A DNA stretch of 64,000 nucleotides from Polaromonas sp. AER18D-145 (GTDB lineage: Bacteria > Pseudomonadota > Gammaproteobacteria > Burkholderiales > Burkholderiaceae_C), in NCBI RefSeq assembly GCF_002379095.1, contig NZ_NBZV01000017.1, forward strand, positions 1 through 64,000, read 5' to 3'. How positions within the stretch are numbered: position 1 is the first letter of the stretch; the number at the start of each line of letters is the position of its first letter. The notes beneath the pieces were generated by a model. The model made no database searches. It saw only the letters and a list, made by a program, of their open reading frames with translations, and had not been told where the DNA came from. A program made the position numbers and the translations under genes. Below are positions 7,396 through 16,502 of this stretch, one piece after another.

Positions 7396-9528
7396 ATGAC
7401 GATTGACTACAAGCTTGATGCCGACGGCATCGCCACCATCACCTGGGCCATGCAGGACGTGCCCATGAACGTCCTCAACCAACAATCGATTCCTGCCTTC
7501 GCCGACGCCGTGAAGCGTGCCCAGGCGGATTCCGCCGTCAAGGGCGTGATCGTCACCTCGGCGAAGGCGGACTTCATTGCCGGCGCTGACCTCAACATGG
7601 TGCTGGCGCTCAAAGATGCCGCTGGCATGCTGGATTTTGTGTCGTCGTTACACAGTCTGCTGCGCGGCATCGAGACGGGCGGCAAGCCATACGTGGCGGC
7701 CATGAATGGCACCGCGCTGGGCGGCGGCTATGAAATTGCGCTGGCCTGCCATCGGCGCATCGCCGCCGACAACCCCAAAGCACTCATCGGGCTGCCCGAA
7801 GTCACGCTCGGCTTGCTACCAGGCGGGGGTGGCACGCAAAGGCTGCCACGCGTGATCGGCGTGCGCAACGCCCTGCCCTTCCTGCTGGAAGGTAAGAAAC
7901 TCGCACCCAAAAAGGCACTGGAAGCCGGCCTGGTTGACGAGGTCGTTCCGGCCGATGAATTGCTCTCTCGTGCCAAGGAGTGGTTACTCGCCGACGGTGC
8001 CAAGAACGCCACCAGGCCATGGGACCAGAAGGGCTTCAAGCTGCCCGGAGGCGCTGTGCAAAGCCCCGCCGGCTACGAAACCTTCACCGCAGGCAACGCC
8101 ATGCTGCGCGCCAAAACCTTTGGCAACTATCCCGCACCTGAGGCGATCTTGAACTGCGTCTACAACGGCTGCCAGGTCGACATCGACACCGGCTGCAAAG
8201 TCGAAATGCGCGAATTCGCGAAGCTGGCGACGGGGGTCGAATCCAAGAACATGATCCGCTCGCTGTTCTTCGGCATAGCCTCCGCCAGCAAGCTGGCCTC
8301 GCGGCCTAAGGGCGTGCCCAAGGCCAGCTACCGCAAGGTCGGCATTCTGGGGGCCGGCATGATGGGCGCGGGCATTGCCTTCGCCGCCGCGGAGGGCGGC
8401 ATGGACGTGGTGCTGCTCGACAGCAGCACCGACGGCGCGGCCAGGGGCAAGGCCTACAGCGAAGGCCTGTGGAACAAACGCGTTGGGGCCAAGCGCCTGA
8501 CCGAGGCCGAGCGTGATGCCAAGCTCGCGCTGATCAAACCGACCACCGACTTTGCCGACCTGGCAGGCTGTGACATCGTGGTCGAAGCGGTGTTTGAAGA
8601 CCGTGCCATCAAGGCCGACGTGACGCGCAAGGCCGAGGCGGTGATCGCCAGTAGCGCGATCCTTGCCTCCAACACCAGCACCCTGCCAATCAGCGGGCTG
8701 GCTGAAGCATCGACGCGTCCAGCCAACTTCATCGGCTTGCATTTCTTCTCGCCAGTCGACAAGATGCCGCTGGTGGAGATCATTCGCGGCCAAGCCACCA
8801 GCGACGATTGCCTGGCCCGTGCCATGGATTTCGTCAAGGCGATCCGCAAGACGCCCATTGTCGTCAACGACAGCCGCGGCTTCTACACCAGCCGCGTGTT
8901 CTCCACCTACGTCGGCGAGGGCCTGGCGCTGCTGGCCGAAGGCGTGAAGCCGGCCCTGATCGACAACGCCGGGCGCATGGCCGGCATGCCGGTGGGGCCA
9001 CTGGCGCTGGCCGACGAAGTCTCGCTCGAATTGATGGCGCGCATCCGAAAACAGACCGCCGCCGACCTCGGCAAGGCCTACCAGCGCAGCGCCATCGACG
9101 ACGTCTGCGACCGCATGGTGGACAAGTTGGGGCGACTGGGTAAAAAGACCGGCAAGGGCTTCTACGACTACCCGCAAGATGGCCAGAAGCAACTGTGGGC
9201 AGGCCTGGCGCAGGAGTTCCCGCTGGCGGCCACGCAACCCACGGTCGAAGAGGTCAAGCAGCGCCTGATGTTCATCCAGTCGGTCGAAACCGCACGCTGC
9301 CTCGAAGAGAAAGTGCTGCTCGCACCCATCGATGCCGATGTCGGCGCGATCCTGGGCTGGGGCTTCCCAGCCTACTTGGGTGGCCCGATCGGCCAGATCC
9401 ACAGCCTGGGGGTGTCCGCCTTTGTCAAAGCCTGCGAGAGCCTGGCCGAGCGGCACGGTGCGCGCTTCGCGCCGCCGCAACTGCTGCGCCGCATGGCCGA
9501 CCATGGTGAGCGTTTTTACGACCTGTAA
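7396..9528 (+). CDS. Fused enoyl-CoA hydratase / 3-hydroxyacyl-CoA dehydrogenase (FadB/FadJ type)
   Basis: The 710-residue bifunctional protein has an N-terminal crotonase domain (about 1-190) with both catalytic glutamates: Glu113 in GGGYEIALA and Glu135 in GLPEVTLGLLPGGGGTQRLP. The NAD-binding domain begins near residue 314 (VGILGAGMMGAGIAFAAA). The dehydrogenase signature continues with SNTSTLPI and FIGLHFFSPVDKMPLVEII. The C-terminal repeat ends with ILGWGFPAYLGGP. It performs the middle two steps of beta-oxidation and would form a complex with the adjacent thiolase. The length is normal for FadB/FadJ. Confidence 0.95.
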   Translation: MTIDYKLDADGIATITWAMQDVPMNVLNQQSIPAFADAVKRAQADSAVKGVIVTSAKADFIAGADLNMVLALKDAAGMLDFVSSLHSLLRGIETGGKPYVAAMNGTALGGGYEIALACHRRIAADNPKALIGLPEVTLGLLPGGGGTQRLPRVIGVRNALPFLLEGKKLAPKKALEAGLVDEVVPADELLSRAKEWLLADGAKNATRPWDQKGFKLPGGAVQSPAGYETFTAGNAMLRAKTFGNYPAPEAILNCVYNGCQVDIDTGCKVEMREFAKLATGVESKNMIRSLFFGIASASKLASRPKGVPKASYRKVGILGAGMMGAGIAFAAAEGGMDVVLLDSSTDGAARGKAYSEGLWNKRVGAKRLTEAERDAKLALIKPTTDFADLAGCDIVVEAVFEDRAIKADVTRKAEAVIASSAILASNTSTLPISGLAEASTRPANFIGLHFFSPVDKMPLVEIIRGQATSDDCLARAMDFVKAIRKTPIVVNDSRGFYTSRVFSTYVGEGLALLAEGVKPALIDNAGRMAGMPVGPLALADEVSLELMARIRKQTAADLGKAYQRSAIDDVCDRMVDKLGRLGKKTGKGFYDYPQDGQKQLWAGLAQEFPLAATQPTVEEVKQRLMFIQSVETARCLEEKVLLAPIDADVGAILGWGFPAYLGGPIGQIHSLGVSAFVKACESLAERHGARFAPPQLLRRMADHGERFYDL

Positions 9529-9579
9529 GCAGGCCTGTTACCACATTCGTTCACTGCGACCTTTCAGCGAGAACCGCCC

Positions 9580-11199
9580 ATGCCCGCCATTCAAAGTCAA
9601 GTCGACCCGCAGTCAGAGAGCTTCCAGCGCGAGCGCGCACAGATGCTCGCGCTGATCGACAGTTTCCGCACGCTCGAAGACCGTGTGCGCAACACGTCGA
9701 ACAGCCAAGAAGCCAAGTTCCGCGCCCGCAAACAGCTGCTGCCGCGCGAGCGCATCGCGCTGCTGCTCGACCGCGGCTCGTCGTGGCTGGAGTTCTCGAC
9801 CCTCGCCGGTTTCAGGATGCACGACGACGACGGCGAGAAGAACGTGCTGGGGGGCGGGATCATCTGCGGCATCGGGGTGGTGTCGGGCATCCGCTGCGTG
9901 GTGATCGCCTCCGACAGCGCGATCAAGGGCGGCACCATCACGCCGATGGGCCTGCGCAAGAGCCTGCGCGCCGAAGCCATCGCACTGGAGAACAAACTGC
10001 CGGTGGTGCGACTGGTCGAATCGGGCGGCGCCAACCTGATGCATGTGGGCGAGGTGTTCATTGACGGCGGCCGCGGCTTCGCCAACCAGGCGCGGCTGTC
10101 AGCCAGGGGCATTCCGCAGGTCTGCGTGATGCACGGCCACTCGACCGCCGGCGGCGCCTACCTGCCCGGCATGTCCGACTATGTGATCATGGTGCGCGGC
10201 CGCGCCAAGGCCTTCCTGGCCGGCCCGCCCTTGCTCAAGGCCGCCACCGGGGAGGTTGCCACCGACGAGGAACTGGGCGGTGCCGAGATGCATTGTTCCA
10301 TGTCGGGCGTGGCCGAGTATCTGGCCGAGGACGATACTGACGGCATCCGCATCGCGCGCGACATCCTGGCGCGTCTGCCCTGGAACGAGTGTTTGCCGAT
10401 GCGAGCGGTGAAGACTTGGAAAGAGCCGCGTTATCCGGTCGAGCAACTGGCCGGCGTCGTGCCCACCGACTTCCGCCAGCCCTATGACATGCGCGAACTG
10501 CTGGCACGGTTGATCGACGACTCCGACTTCCTTGAATTCAAATCGCTGTACGGCTCCAACACCGTGTGCGGCCACGGCGCCATCGAGGGACACCCGTGCG
10601 GCTTCATCGGCAACAACGGGCCCATCGACCCGCAAGGCGCCACCAAGGCGACCCAGTTCATCCAGCTGTGCTGCCAGTCGGGCACCCCCATCGTCTACCT
10701 GCAGAACACCACCGGTTTCATGGTCGGCAAGGAGGTCGAGCAAGTCGGCATGATCAAGCACGGCGCCAAGATGATCCAGGCCGTGGCCAATGCCACCGTG
10801 CCGCAGATCACCATCATGACCGGCGCCTCCTTCGGCGCCGGCAACTACGGCATGTGCGGCCGCGCCTACGACCCGCGCTTCATGTTCGCCTGGCCCAACG
10901 CGCGAGTGGCGGTGATGGGCGGCGAGCAGGCCGCCACCGTGATGCGCATCGTCACCGAGGAAAAATTAGCCCGGACCGGCCAGGAGCCACCGGCTGCCGC
11001 AATGGAAGCCATGAAGAAGGAAATCCTGGCACGCTTTGACATCGAATCGCATTCGCTGTTTGCCACCGCGCGCCTGTGGGACGACGGCATCATCGACCCG
11101 CGCGACACCCGCCGCGCGCTCGCCACTACCCTGGCGGTGTGTCGCGAGGCCGGGTTGCGGCCTCTGAACTCGAACACCTTTGGCGTGGCACGGATGTGA
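9580..11199 (+). CDS. Acyl-CoA carboxylase, carboxyltransferase (beta) subunit, MCC/GCC type
   Basis: The 539-residue protein has the two crotonase-like halves of methylcrotonyl-/geranyl-CoA carboxylase beta subunits. Motifs are LLPRERIALLLDRGS (about 48-62), STAGGAYLPGMSDYVIM (about 188-204), FLAGPPLLKAATGEVATDEE (about 212-231) and IMTGASFGAGNYGMCGRAYD (about 412-431). It moves CO2 from carboxybiotin onto an alpha,beta-unsaturated acyl-CoA, at the gamma carbon in MCC/GCC. The alpha subunit gene follows 8 bases later. MCC versus GCC cannot be settled by eye. No HMG-CoA lyase or methylglutaconyl-CoA hydratase of the leucine route is seen nearby, and an AtuA-like gene lies in the same cluster. 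Confidence 0.9.
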   Translation: MPAIQSQVDPQSESFQRERAQMLALIDSFRTLEDRVRNTSNSQEAKFRARKQLLPRERIALLLDRGSSWLEFSTLAGFRMHDDDGEKNVLGGGIICGIGVVSGIRCVVIASDSAIKGGTITPMGLRKSLRAEAIALENKLPVVRLVESGGANLMHVGEVFIDGGRGFANQARLSARGIPQVCVMHGHSTAGGAYLPGMSDYVIMVRGRAKAFLAGPPLLKAATGEVATDEELGGAEMHCSMSGVAEYLAEDDTDGIRIARDILARLPWNECLPMRAVKTWKEPRYPVEQLAGVVPTDFRQPYDMRELLARLIDDSDFLEFKSLYGSNTVCGHGAIEGHPCGFIGNNGPIDPQGATKATQFIQLCCQSGTPIVYLQNTTGFMVGKEVEQVGMIKHGAKMIQAVANATVPQITIMTGASFGAGNYGMCGRAYDPRFMFAWPNARVAVMGGEQAATVMRIVTEEKLARTGQEPPAAAMEAMKKEILARFDIESHSLFATARLWDDGIIDPRDTRRALATTLAVCREAGLRPLNSNTFGVARM

Positions 11200-11207
11200 G
11201 AACCCTG

Positions 11208-13169
11208 ATGAACTTCACCAAAATTCTGATCGCCAACCGCGGAGAAATCGCCTGTCGGGTTATCCGCACAGCCAAAGCACTGGGCTACCGCACGGTGGCT
11301 GTCTACAGCGAAGCCGATGCCCAAGCGCTGCATGTTGCCATGGCCAACGAGGCCGTGTGCATCGGCCCGGCGCCGGTCCGTGAGAGCTACCTCAATGTCG
11401 CGGCGCTGCTGGCTGCGGCGCACAGCACGGGCGCTGATGCGGTACACCCCGGCTACGGATTCCTGTCAGAGAACGACGGCTTTGCGCAGGCTTGCCTGGA
11501 CGCCGGGCTGGTATTCATCGGCCCGGACCCGCAGGCCATCCTGAAAATGGGCAACAAGGCCGGCGCCAAGCGTCTAATGCTGGCGGCGGGCGTGCCCTGC
11601 GTGCCGGGCTACCAGGGAGTGGACCAGTCCGATGCCACATTGCTCGCACAGGCACGCGAGATCGGTTTCCCGATCATGGTCAAAGCGGCGGCGGGCGGTG
11701 GCGGACGCGGCATGCGGCTGGTCGAACACCCGCAGGACCTGGCGGTCGCACTGGTCAGTGCCCGTTCGGAAGCGGGTAATGCCTTCGGCAGTGAAGAACT
11801 GATTCTCGAACGCGCGGTGATCGAACCGCGCCACGTCGAAATCCAGGTCTTCGGCGACCGGCACGGCCACATCATCCACCTCGGCGAGCGCGATTGCTCG
11901 ATCCAGCGTCGGCACCAGAAGGTGTTCGAGGAAGCGCCCTCCCCGGCGGTCACGCCCGAGCTGCGCGCGCAAATGGGCGCGGCGGCGGTGGCGGCTGCGC
12001 GCACCGTGAACTACGTCGGCGCCGGCACGGTCGAGTTTCTGCTGGATCGCGAAGGGCATTTCTACTTTCTGGAGATGAACACACGGCTGCAGGTCGAACA
12101 CCCGGTGACCGAGTGCATCACCGGTCTGGACCTGGTGGCGTGGCAGATCGCCGTGGCCCGTGGCGAGCCCTTGCCGCTGACGCAGGAGCAAGTGCAATTG
12201 AACGGGCACGCCATTGAAGTGCGCCTGTATGCCGAAGACCCGTACGCGGGCTTCCTGCCGCAAAGTGGCGATGTTGCGCTCTGGAGCCCGCCCACGGGCG
12301 AGGGCGTGCGCGTTGATCATGGACTGACATCAGGTCAGACCGTCAGCCCGCACTACGACCCCATGATCGCCAAGATCATTGCGCACGGCGCGACCCGCGA
12401 CGAGGCCCGACGACGCCTGATCGGTGCGCTGCAACGCACCCGCCTGCTCGGCCTACCCCACAACCGTGCCTTCCTCGAAGCCGTGGCCGGCCACCCGGCC
12501 TTCGCCGCTGGCGAAACGACCACTGCCTTCATCGCCCAGCACTTCGACAGTGCGGCGCTGGTGCGGCCCCAACCCGACTCGTTGGCGTTGGCGCTGGCCA
12601 GCACGCTGTGGTTCGAAGCCAGCGCCACGCCGGTCGCAGCCGCGCCCTGGCGCTCCAGCGGACCGGCACGCTGGCCGATGCTGATCGGCGAGGGAGAACA
12701 CCGCCATGCCGTGCACATCACGGTCACAGGAACCCACAGCTACACGCTCGAAGTGGGCGCGGCGCTGCACCACATCACCCTCAGCGGGCGCGAAGGCGAG
12801 TGCCTGCGCCTGATCGCCGATGGCGTGCAGCAACACGCGGCGGCGGTGTTTGCCGGCGACGTGTTGCACCTGGAACTGGGCGACCTGAGCGCCAGCTTTG
12901 AAGACCTGACCTATGCCCCACCGGCCGCGGCTTCAGGAAGCGCGGAGTCACGGGTTCTCGCACCCATGAATGGACGGGTGCTGGCAGTTGACGTCCAAAG
13001 TGGCGACATGGTCACCAAGGGGCAACGCCTGGCGGTGCTCGAAGCCATGAAGATGGAGCATCAACTGCTGGCCCGTCGCGATGGCGTGGTGGACCAGGTT
13101 GCGGTGCGCGCTGGCGACCAGGTTGCCACGCGCGCATTGTTGGTGTCACTGATCGAGCAGCCTGATTGA
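11208..13169 (+). CDS. Acyl-CoA carboxylase, biotin carboxylase/carrier (alpha) subunit
   Basis: With the ATG at 11208 (8 bases after the beta subunit stop) the product is 653 residues: MNFTKILIANRGEIACRVIR. The order is biotin carboxylase N-domain, ATP-grasp (KAAAGGGGRGMR, about 156-167; EMNTRLQVEHPVTE, about 290-303) and C-domain. A C-terminal biotinyl domain carries EAMKMEH, with biotinylated Lys615. It makes carboxybiotin from bicarbonate and ATP for its partner. The length matches MCC/GCC alpha subunits. A longer in-frame start at 11076 lies inside the beta gene and is rejected. Confidence 0.95.
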   Translation: MNFTKILIANRGEIACRVIRTAKALGYRTVAVYSEADAQALHVAMANEAVCIGPAPVRESYLNVAALLAAAHSTGADAVHPGYGFLSENDGFAQACLDAGLVFIGPDPQAILKMGNKAGAKRLMLAAGVPCVPGYQGVDQSDATLLAQAREIGFPIMVKAAAGGGGRGMRLVEHPQDLAVALVSARSEAGNAFGSEELILERAVIEPRHVEIQVFGDRHGHIIHLGERDCSIQRRHQKVFEEAPSPAVTPELRAQMGAAAVAAARTVNYVGAGTVEFLLDREGHFYFLEMNTRLQVEHPVTECITGLDLVAWQIAVARGEPLPLTQEQVQLNGHAIEVRLYAEDPYAGFLPQSGDVALWSPPTGEGVRVDHGLTSGQTVSPHYDPMIAKIIAHGATRDEARRRLIGALQRTRLLGLPHNRAFLEAVAGHPAFAAGETTTAFIAQHFDSAALVRPQPDSLALALASTLWFEASATPVAAAPWRSSGPARWPMLIGEGEHRHAVHITVTGTHSYTLEVGAALHHITLSGREGECLRLIADGVQQHAAAVFAGDVLHLELGDLSASFEDLTYAPPAAASGSAESRVLAPMNGRVLAVDVQSGDMVTKGQRLAVLEAMKMEHQLLARRDGVVDQVAVRAGDQVATRALLVSLIEQPD

Positions 13170-13224
13170 GGCGCGCACCGCTCTGCACGCACGACACACG
13201 CCACACCCACGAGGAGTAAAACCC

Positions 13225-14388
13225 ATGCCTGCCGAAACCCTGCCTGCCAAGAGCCCCTTCTATACGCCCGAGCACCTGGCGTTCCGTGACGCGATGCGCC
13301 GCTTCGTCGCCAGGGAAATCAGCCCGCATGTGGACGCCTGGGACGAAGCCGAGTCCTTTCCTGTCGAGTTGTACCGCAAGGCGGCCGAAATCGGCCTGTT
13401 GGGCCTGGGTTTTCCCGAGCGCCATGGCGGCAACGACGGCGACCTGTTCATGACCATCATCGCCGCGCAGGAACTTGCGCGTTGCGGTGCTGGCGGTGTC
13501 CTGGCGAGTCTGCTGTCGCACACCATCGGCTGTCCACCCATCGTCAACGTGGGAAGCGAAGCGCTCAAGCAGCGCGTATTGCCGCCGGTACTGCGGGGCG
13601 AGAAGATCAGCGCGCTCGGCATCACCGAACCCTCCGGCGGTTCGGACGTGGCCAACCTCAAGACCACGGCGCGCAAGGATGGCGACCACTACGTCGTCAA
13701 CGGCTCGAAGATATTCATCACCTCCGGCATGCGCGCCGACTTCTACACCGTGGCGGTGCGCACTGGCGGGCCGGGGCCAGGCGGCGTGTCACTGTTGCTG
13801 ATCGAGAAAGGCACGCCCGGCTTCGCGCAAACGCCTTTGAGAAAAATGGGCTGGTGGTGCTCCGACACTGCTGCCCTGTATTTCGATAACTGCCGTGTGC
13901 CGGTGGAGAACCTGGTCGGGCAGGAGAACCAGGGCTTCAAAGCCATCATGAAAAACTTCAACCGCGAGCGCATCTTCCTCGCCGCCGGTGCCAACGGTTT
14001 TGCCCATGTCTGCCTGGACGAAGCGCTGGCCTGGTCGCGTGAGCGCGAGATGTTCGGCGGCAAGCTGATCGACCAGCAGGTCACCCGCCACAAACTCGCC
14101 GACATGGCCATGCGCGTCGAGGCGACGCAGGCCATGCTGGAATTGCTGGCCTGGCGCGTCGAACAGGGCGACACACCGGTAGGCGAAATCTGCCTGCTGA
14201 AGAACCAGGCCACTCAAACCATGGCCTATTGCGCCAGCGAGGCGGTGCAACTGCACGGCGGCGCCGGCTTCATGCGCGGTGTCAAGGTGGAGCGCATTTA
14301 CCGCGAAGTCAAGGTCAACGCCATCGGTGGCGGCGCCGAAGAGGTGATGCGCGACCTGGCGGCACGCCAGCTCGGCTTTTACGCCTAG
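13225..14388 (+). CDS. Acyl-CoA dehydrogenase (AtuD/AcdA-like)
   Basis: The 387-residue acyl-CoA dehydrogenase follows a GAGGAG ribosome site. Motifs are LGITEPSGGSDVANL (about 131-145), FITSGMRADFY (about 165) and the C-terminal signature LHGGAGFMRGVKVERIYREV (about 345-364). The C-terminal position of the MCAD base reads GGGAEEVM, so the catalytic Glu must lie elsewhere, as in the IVD type. It is the second dehydrogenase of the cluster and the one next to the carboxylase genes. It could make the unsaturated acyl-CoA that the carboxylase uses; this is inferred from position. Confidence 0.92.
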   Translation: MPAETLPAKSPFYTPEHLAFRDAMRRFVAREISPHVDAWDEAESFPVELYRKAAEIGLLGLGFPERHGGNDGDLFMTIIAAQELARCGAGGVLASLLSHTIGCPPIVNVGSEALKQRVLPPVLRGEKISALGITEPSGGSDVANLKTTARKDGDHYVVNGSKIFITSGMRADFYTVAVRTGGPGPGGVSLLLIEKGTPGFAQTPLRKMGWWCSDTAALYFDNCRVPVENLVGQENQGFKAIMKNFNRERIFLAAGANGFAHVCLDEALAWSREREMFGGKLIDQQVTRHKLADMAMRVEATQAMLELLAWRVEQGDTPVGEICLLKNQATQTMAYCASEAVQLHGGAGFMRGVKVERIYREVKVNAIGGGAEEVMRDLAARQLGFYA

Positions 14389-14401
14389 CCTGCACTTGCA
14401 A

Positions 14402-15562
14402 ATGAACCGCTCCGAGTCCCCGGCGCAAACCCTGCCAGACCCGGCACGGCCCGAGGCCATGCGCCGTGCCCTTGCCGACGCGCCAGCGCCTGACTGCGCG
14501 CACGGCTTCCCTCGTGCCTGGTGGCGTCACCTCGGCGCCAGCGGCCTGCTCGGTGTGGGCTTTGACCGCGATGGCGAGCCGTCCGTCGCAGACGCCCCGC
14601 AGGTCAGCGCGCTGGCCGGCATCGTCGCCCGGGAATCCGCCAGCCTGGGCCTCGGCATGGCGTGGATGATGCAGCAGATGCTGGGGCGCTTCGTGCTGGC
14701 GCCGAATCTGCGTAGCGACCGGCATCGTGCCCTTTTGGCATCCATGACGCGGGGCGACGCGCTGCTGGCACTCGCGATCTCCGAGCCCGGCGCAGGCGCG
14801 CACCCCAAACACCTGAGCTGCCGGGCGGTTCAGTACGGCAGCGACTGGATTCTTGACGGCCACAAGGCCTTCGTCAGCAACGGCCCGGCCGCCGATGCCA
14901 TCATCGTGCTGGCCGTCAGCGGCGAACACGAGGGGCGCAAGCGCTTCGATGCTTTCGTCGTTGAGGCCAACACACCGGGCCTGGCCCGCGAACTGGACGA
15001 CAAAGTGCGCGGACTGGCACCGCTCGGCCATTGCGGCCTGCGCCTTGTCGGCTGCCGGGTGCCGGACAGCCAGCGCCTGGGCGAGCCGGGACAGGCGTTC
15101 GACACCATCGCGCGGCCGCTGCGCGCGATCGAAGACGCGCTGCTGCTGGGGGCTATGCTCGGCGCCATGCAAGCCGAGCTGGATGCCCTGGCACGCTGGT
15201 TCCGCAATGCAGCCCGCACGCCGGCTTTGACCCGGGACCTGGGTGGCTTGCAACTCGAACTCGACGCCCTGTCACCCGTGGCCCGTCATGCTGCCCAGCA
15301 CCTGGACCAGCACGGGCCGGACGAGGCGCTGGCGGCGTTCAATCTGGGCGCGCGCCGCCTGTTTGATCGCTGGCAAGGCGCCTGTGAATCCTTTGCCGCG
15401 GCCCTGGACGACCATGAACCGGCCCTGCTCACCCTGGCGCGTGATCTGCGCCTGGTGCTGGGCATAGCCCGCGGCATCGCCGAATCCCGACAACTTCAAG
15501 CCGGCGAAAAAATGCTGCGCCCCAAGGAAACCCATGAAAACACTTTACCAACCCCACTTTGA
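14402..15562 (+). CDS. Divergent acyl-CoA dehydrogenase-like protein
   Basis: This protein of 386 residues (ATG at 14402; a TTG two codons earlier is possible) keeps the middle of the dehydrogenase fold. LALAISEPGAGAHPKHLSCR (about 121-140) and the flavin-contact segment DGHKAFVSNGPAADAIIVLA (about 152-171) are clear. The C-terminal half has lost the usual HGGxGY signature and any recognisable catalytic Glu. It may be a partner or regulatory subunit of the preceding dehydrogenase (stop only 13 bases upstream) or an enzyme of altered function. Its 3' end overlaps the MoxR gene by 29 bases, so the two are co-expressed. Confidence 0.75.
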   Translation: MNRSESPAQTLPDPARPEAMRRALADAPAPDCAHGFPRAWWRHLGASGLLGVGFDRDGEPSVADAPQVSALAGIVARESASLGLGMAWMMQQMLGRFVLAPNLRSDRHRALLASMTRGDALLALAISEPGAGAHPKHLSCRAVQYGSDWILDGHKAFVSNGPAADAIIVLAVSGEHEGRKRFDAFVVEANTPGLARELDDKVRGLAPLGHCGLRLVGCRVPDSQRLGEPGQAFDTIARPLRAIEDALLLGAMLGAMQAELDALARWFRNAARTPALTRDLGGLQLELDALSPVARHAAQHLDQHGPDEALAAFNLGARRLFDRWQGACESFAAALDDHEPALLTLARDLRLVLGIARGIAESRQLQAGEKMLRPKETHENTLPTPL

Positions 15563-16502
15563 TTCCATCGATGGCCTGGCGCAGCGCCTGGCTGCGGTCG
15601 ACTACATTGCGAGCCGCGAAATCGCCACCACCGTCTATCTGGGCTTCAACCTGGAAAAGCCGATCCTGGTCGAAGGCCCGGCCGGCGTCGGCAAGACCGA
15701 ACTGGCCAAGGGCATGGCCGAGATTCTCGACGTGCCCCTGATCCGCATGCAGTGTTACGAAGGCCTGGACGAATCCAAGGCCTTGTACGAGTGGAAATAC
15801 GGCAAGCAGTTGCTGTACACGCAACTGCTCAAGGACAAGCTGGGCGAGATGATGCAAGGCGCGGTGGGACTGGCGGCGTCCATGGACCGGCTGCATGCGC
15901 ACGACGACCTGTTTTTCAGCAAACATTTTCTGGAGCCCCGCCCGCTGTACCAGGCCCTGCACCAGGAGCGCGGCTGCGTGCTGCTGATCGACGAGGTCGA
16001 CAAGTCCGACCCCGAGTTCGAGGCTTTCCTGCTCGAAGTGCTGTCGGACTTCCAGATCTCGGTGCCCGAACTCGGCACCATCAAGGCCAAGGTCAAGCCC
16101 ATCGTCTTCCTCACCAGCAACAACACGCGCGAGATGAGCGACGCGCTCAAGCGTCGCTGCCTGCATTTGCACATTCCATTCCCCGAGGCGAAGCTGGAGC
16201 GGCGCATTCTGGAGCGCCGCGTGCCCGGCTTGTCGGCAACCCTGAACCGCGAGCTGGTCGCCTTCATTCAGGCGGTGCGCCAGATGGACCTGAAAAAGCA
16301 GCCCTCGGTCAGCGAGACCATCGACTGGGCCAAAACGCTGCTGCTGCTGCACGCCGAACACTTGAGCCTGGACATGGTAAAGGGCACGCTCAACGTCTTC
16401 CTCAAGTTTGAGCAGGACATTGCCTCGGCCAGTGAGCAACTGCCGGCCCTGCTGCAGCAAGCGCGCAAGGATGCGGAGAGTCCCCGTGCAAGCCACGCTT
16501 GA
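15534..16502 (+). CDS. MoxR-family AAA+ ATPase
   Basis: The 322-residue AAA+ ATPase has Walker A GPAGVGKTE (48-56), Walker B CVLLIDEVDK (Asp153-Glu154) and sensor 1 PIVFLTSNNTREMSDALKRR (about 183-202). MoxR proteins act as chaperones that mature or insert cofactors into enzyme complexes, nearly always with a VWA-domain partner. That partner is encoded directly downstream with a 17-base overlap. No CO dehydrogenase or methanol dehydrogenase genes are nearby, so the client is probably an enzyme of this acyl-CoA cluster (inference). It overlaps the preceding gene by 29 bases. Confidence 0.92.
   Translation: MKTLYQPHFDSIDGLAQRLAAVDYIASREIATTVYLGFNLEKPILVEGPAGVGKTELAKGMAEILDVPLIRMQCYEGLDESKALYEWKYGKQLLYTQLLKDKLGEMMQGAVGLAASMDRLHAHDDLFFSKHFLEPRPLYQALHQERGCVLLIDEVDKSDPEFEAFLLEVLSDFQISVPELGTIKAKVKPIVFLTSNNTREMSDALKRRCLHLHIPFPEAKLERRILERRVPGLSATLNRELVAFIQAVRQMDLKKQPSVSETIDWAKTLLLLHAEHLSLDMVKGTLNVFLKFEQDIASASEQLPALLQQARKDAESPRASHA

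Noticed and set aside
9580-13169. Leucine-degradation methylcrotonyl-CoA carboxylase (liuB/liuD)
   Set aside because: The family fits, but the other liu genes (HMG-CoA lyase, methylglutaconyl-CoA hydratase) are missing nearby and AtuA is present, so I keep the broader name.
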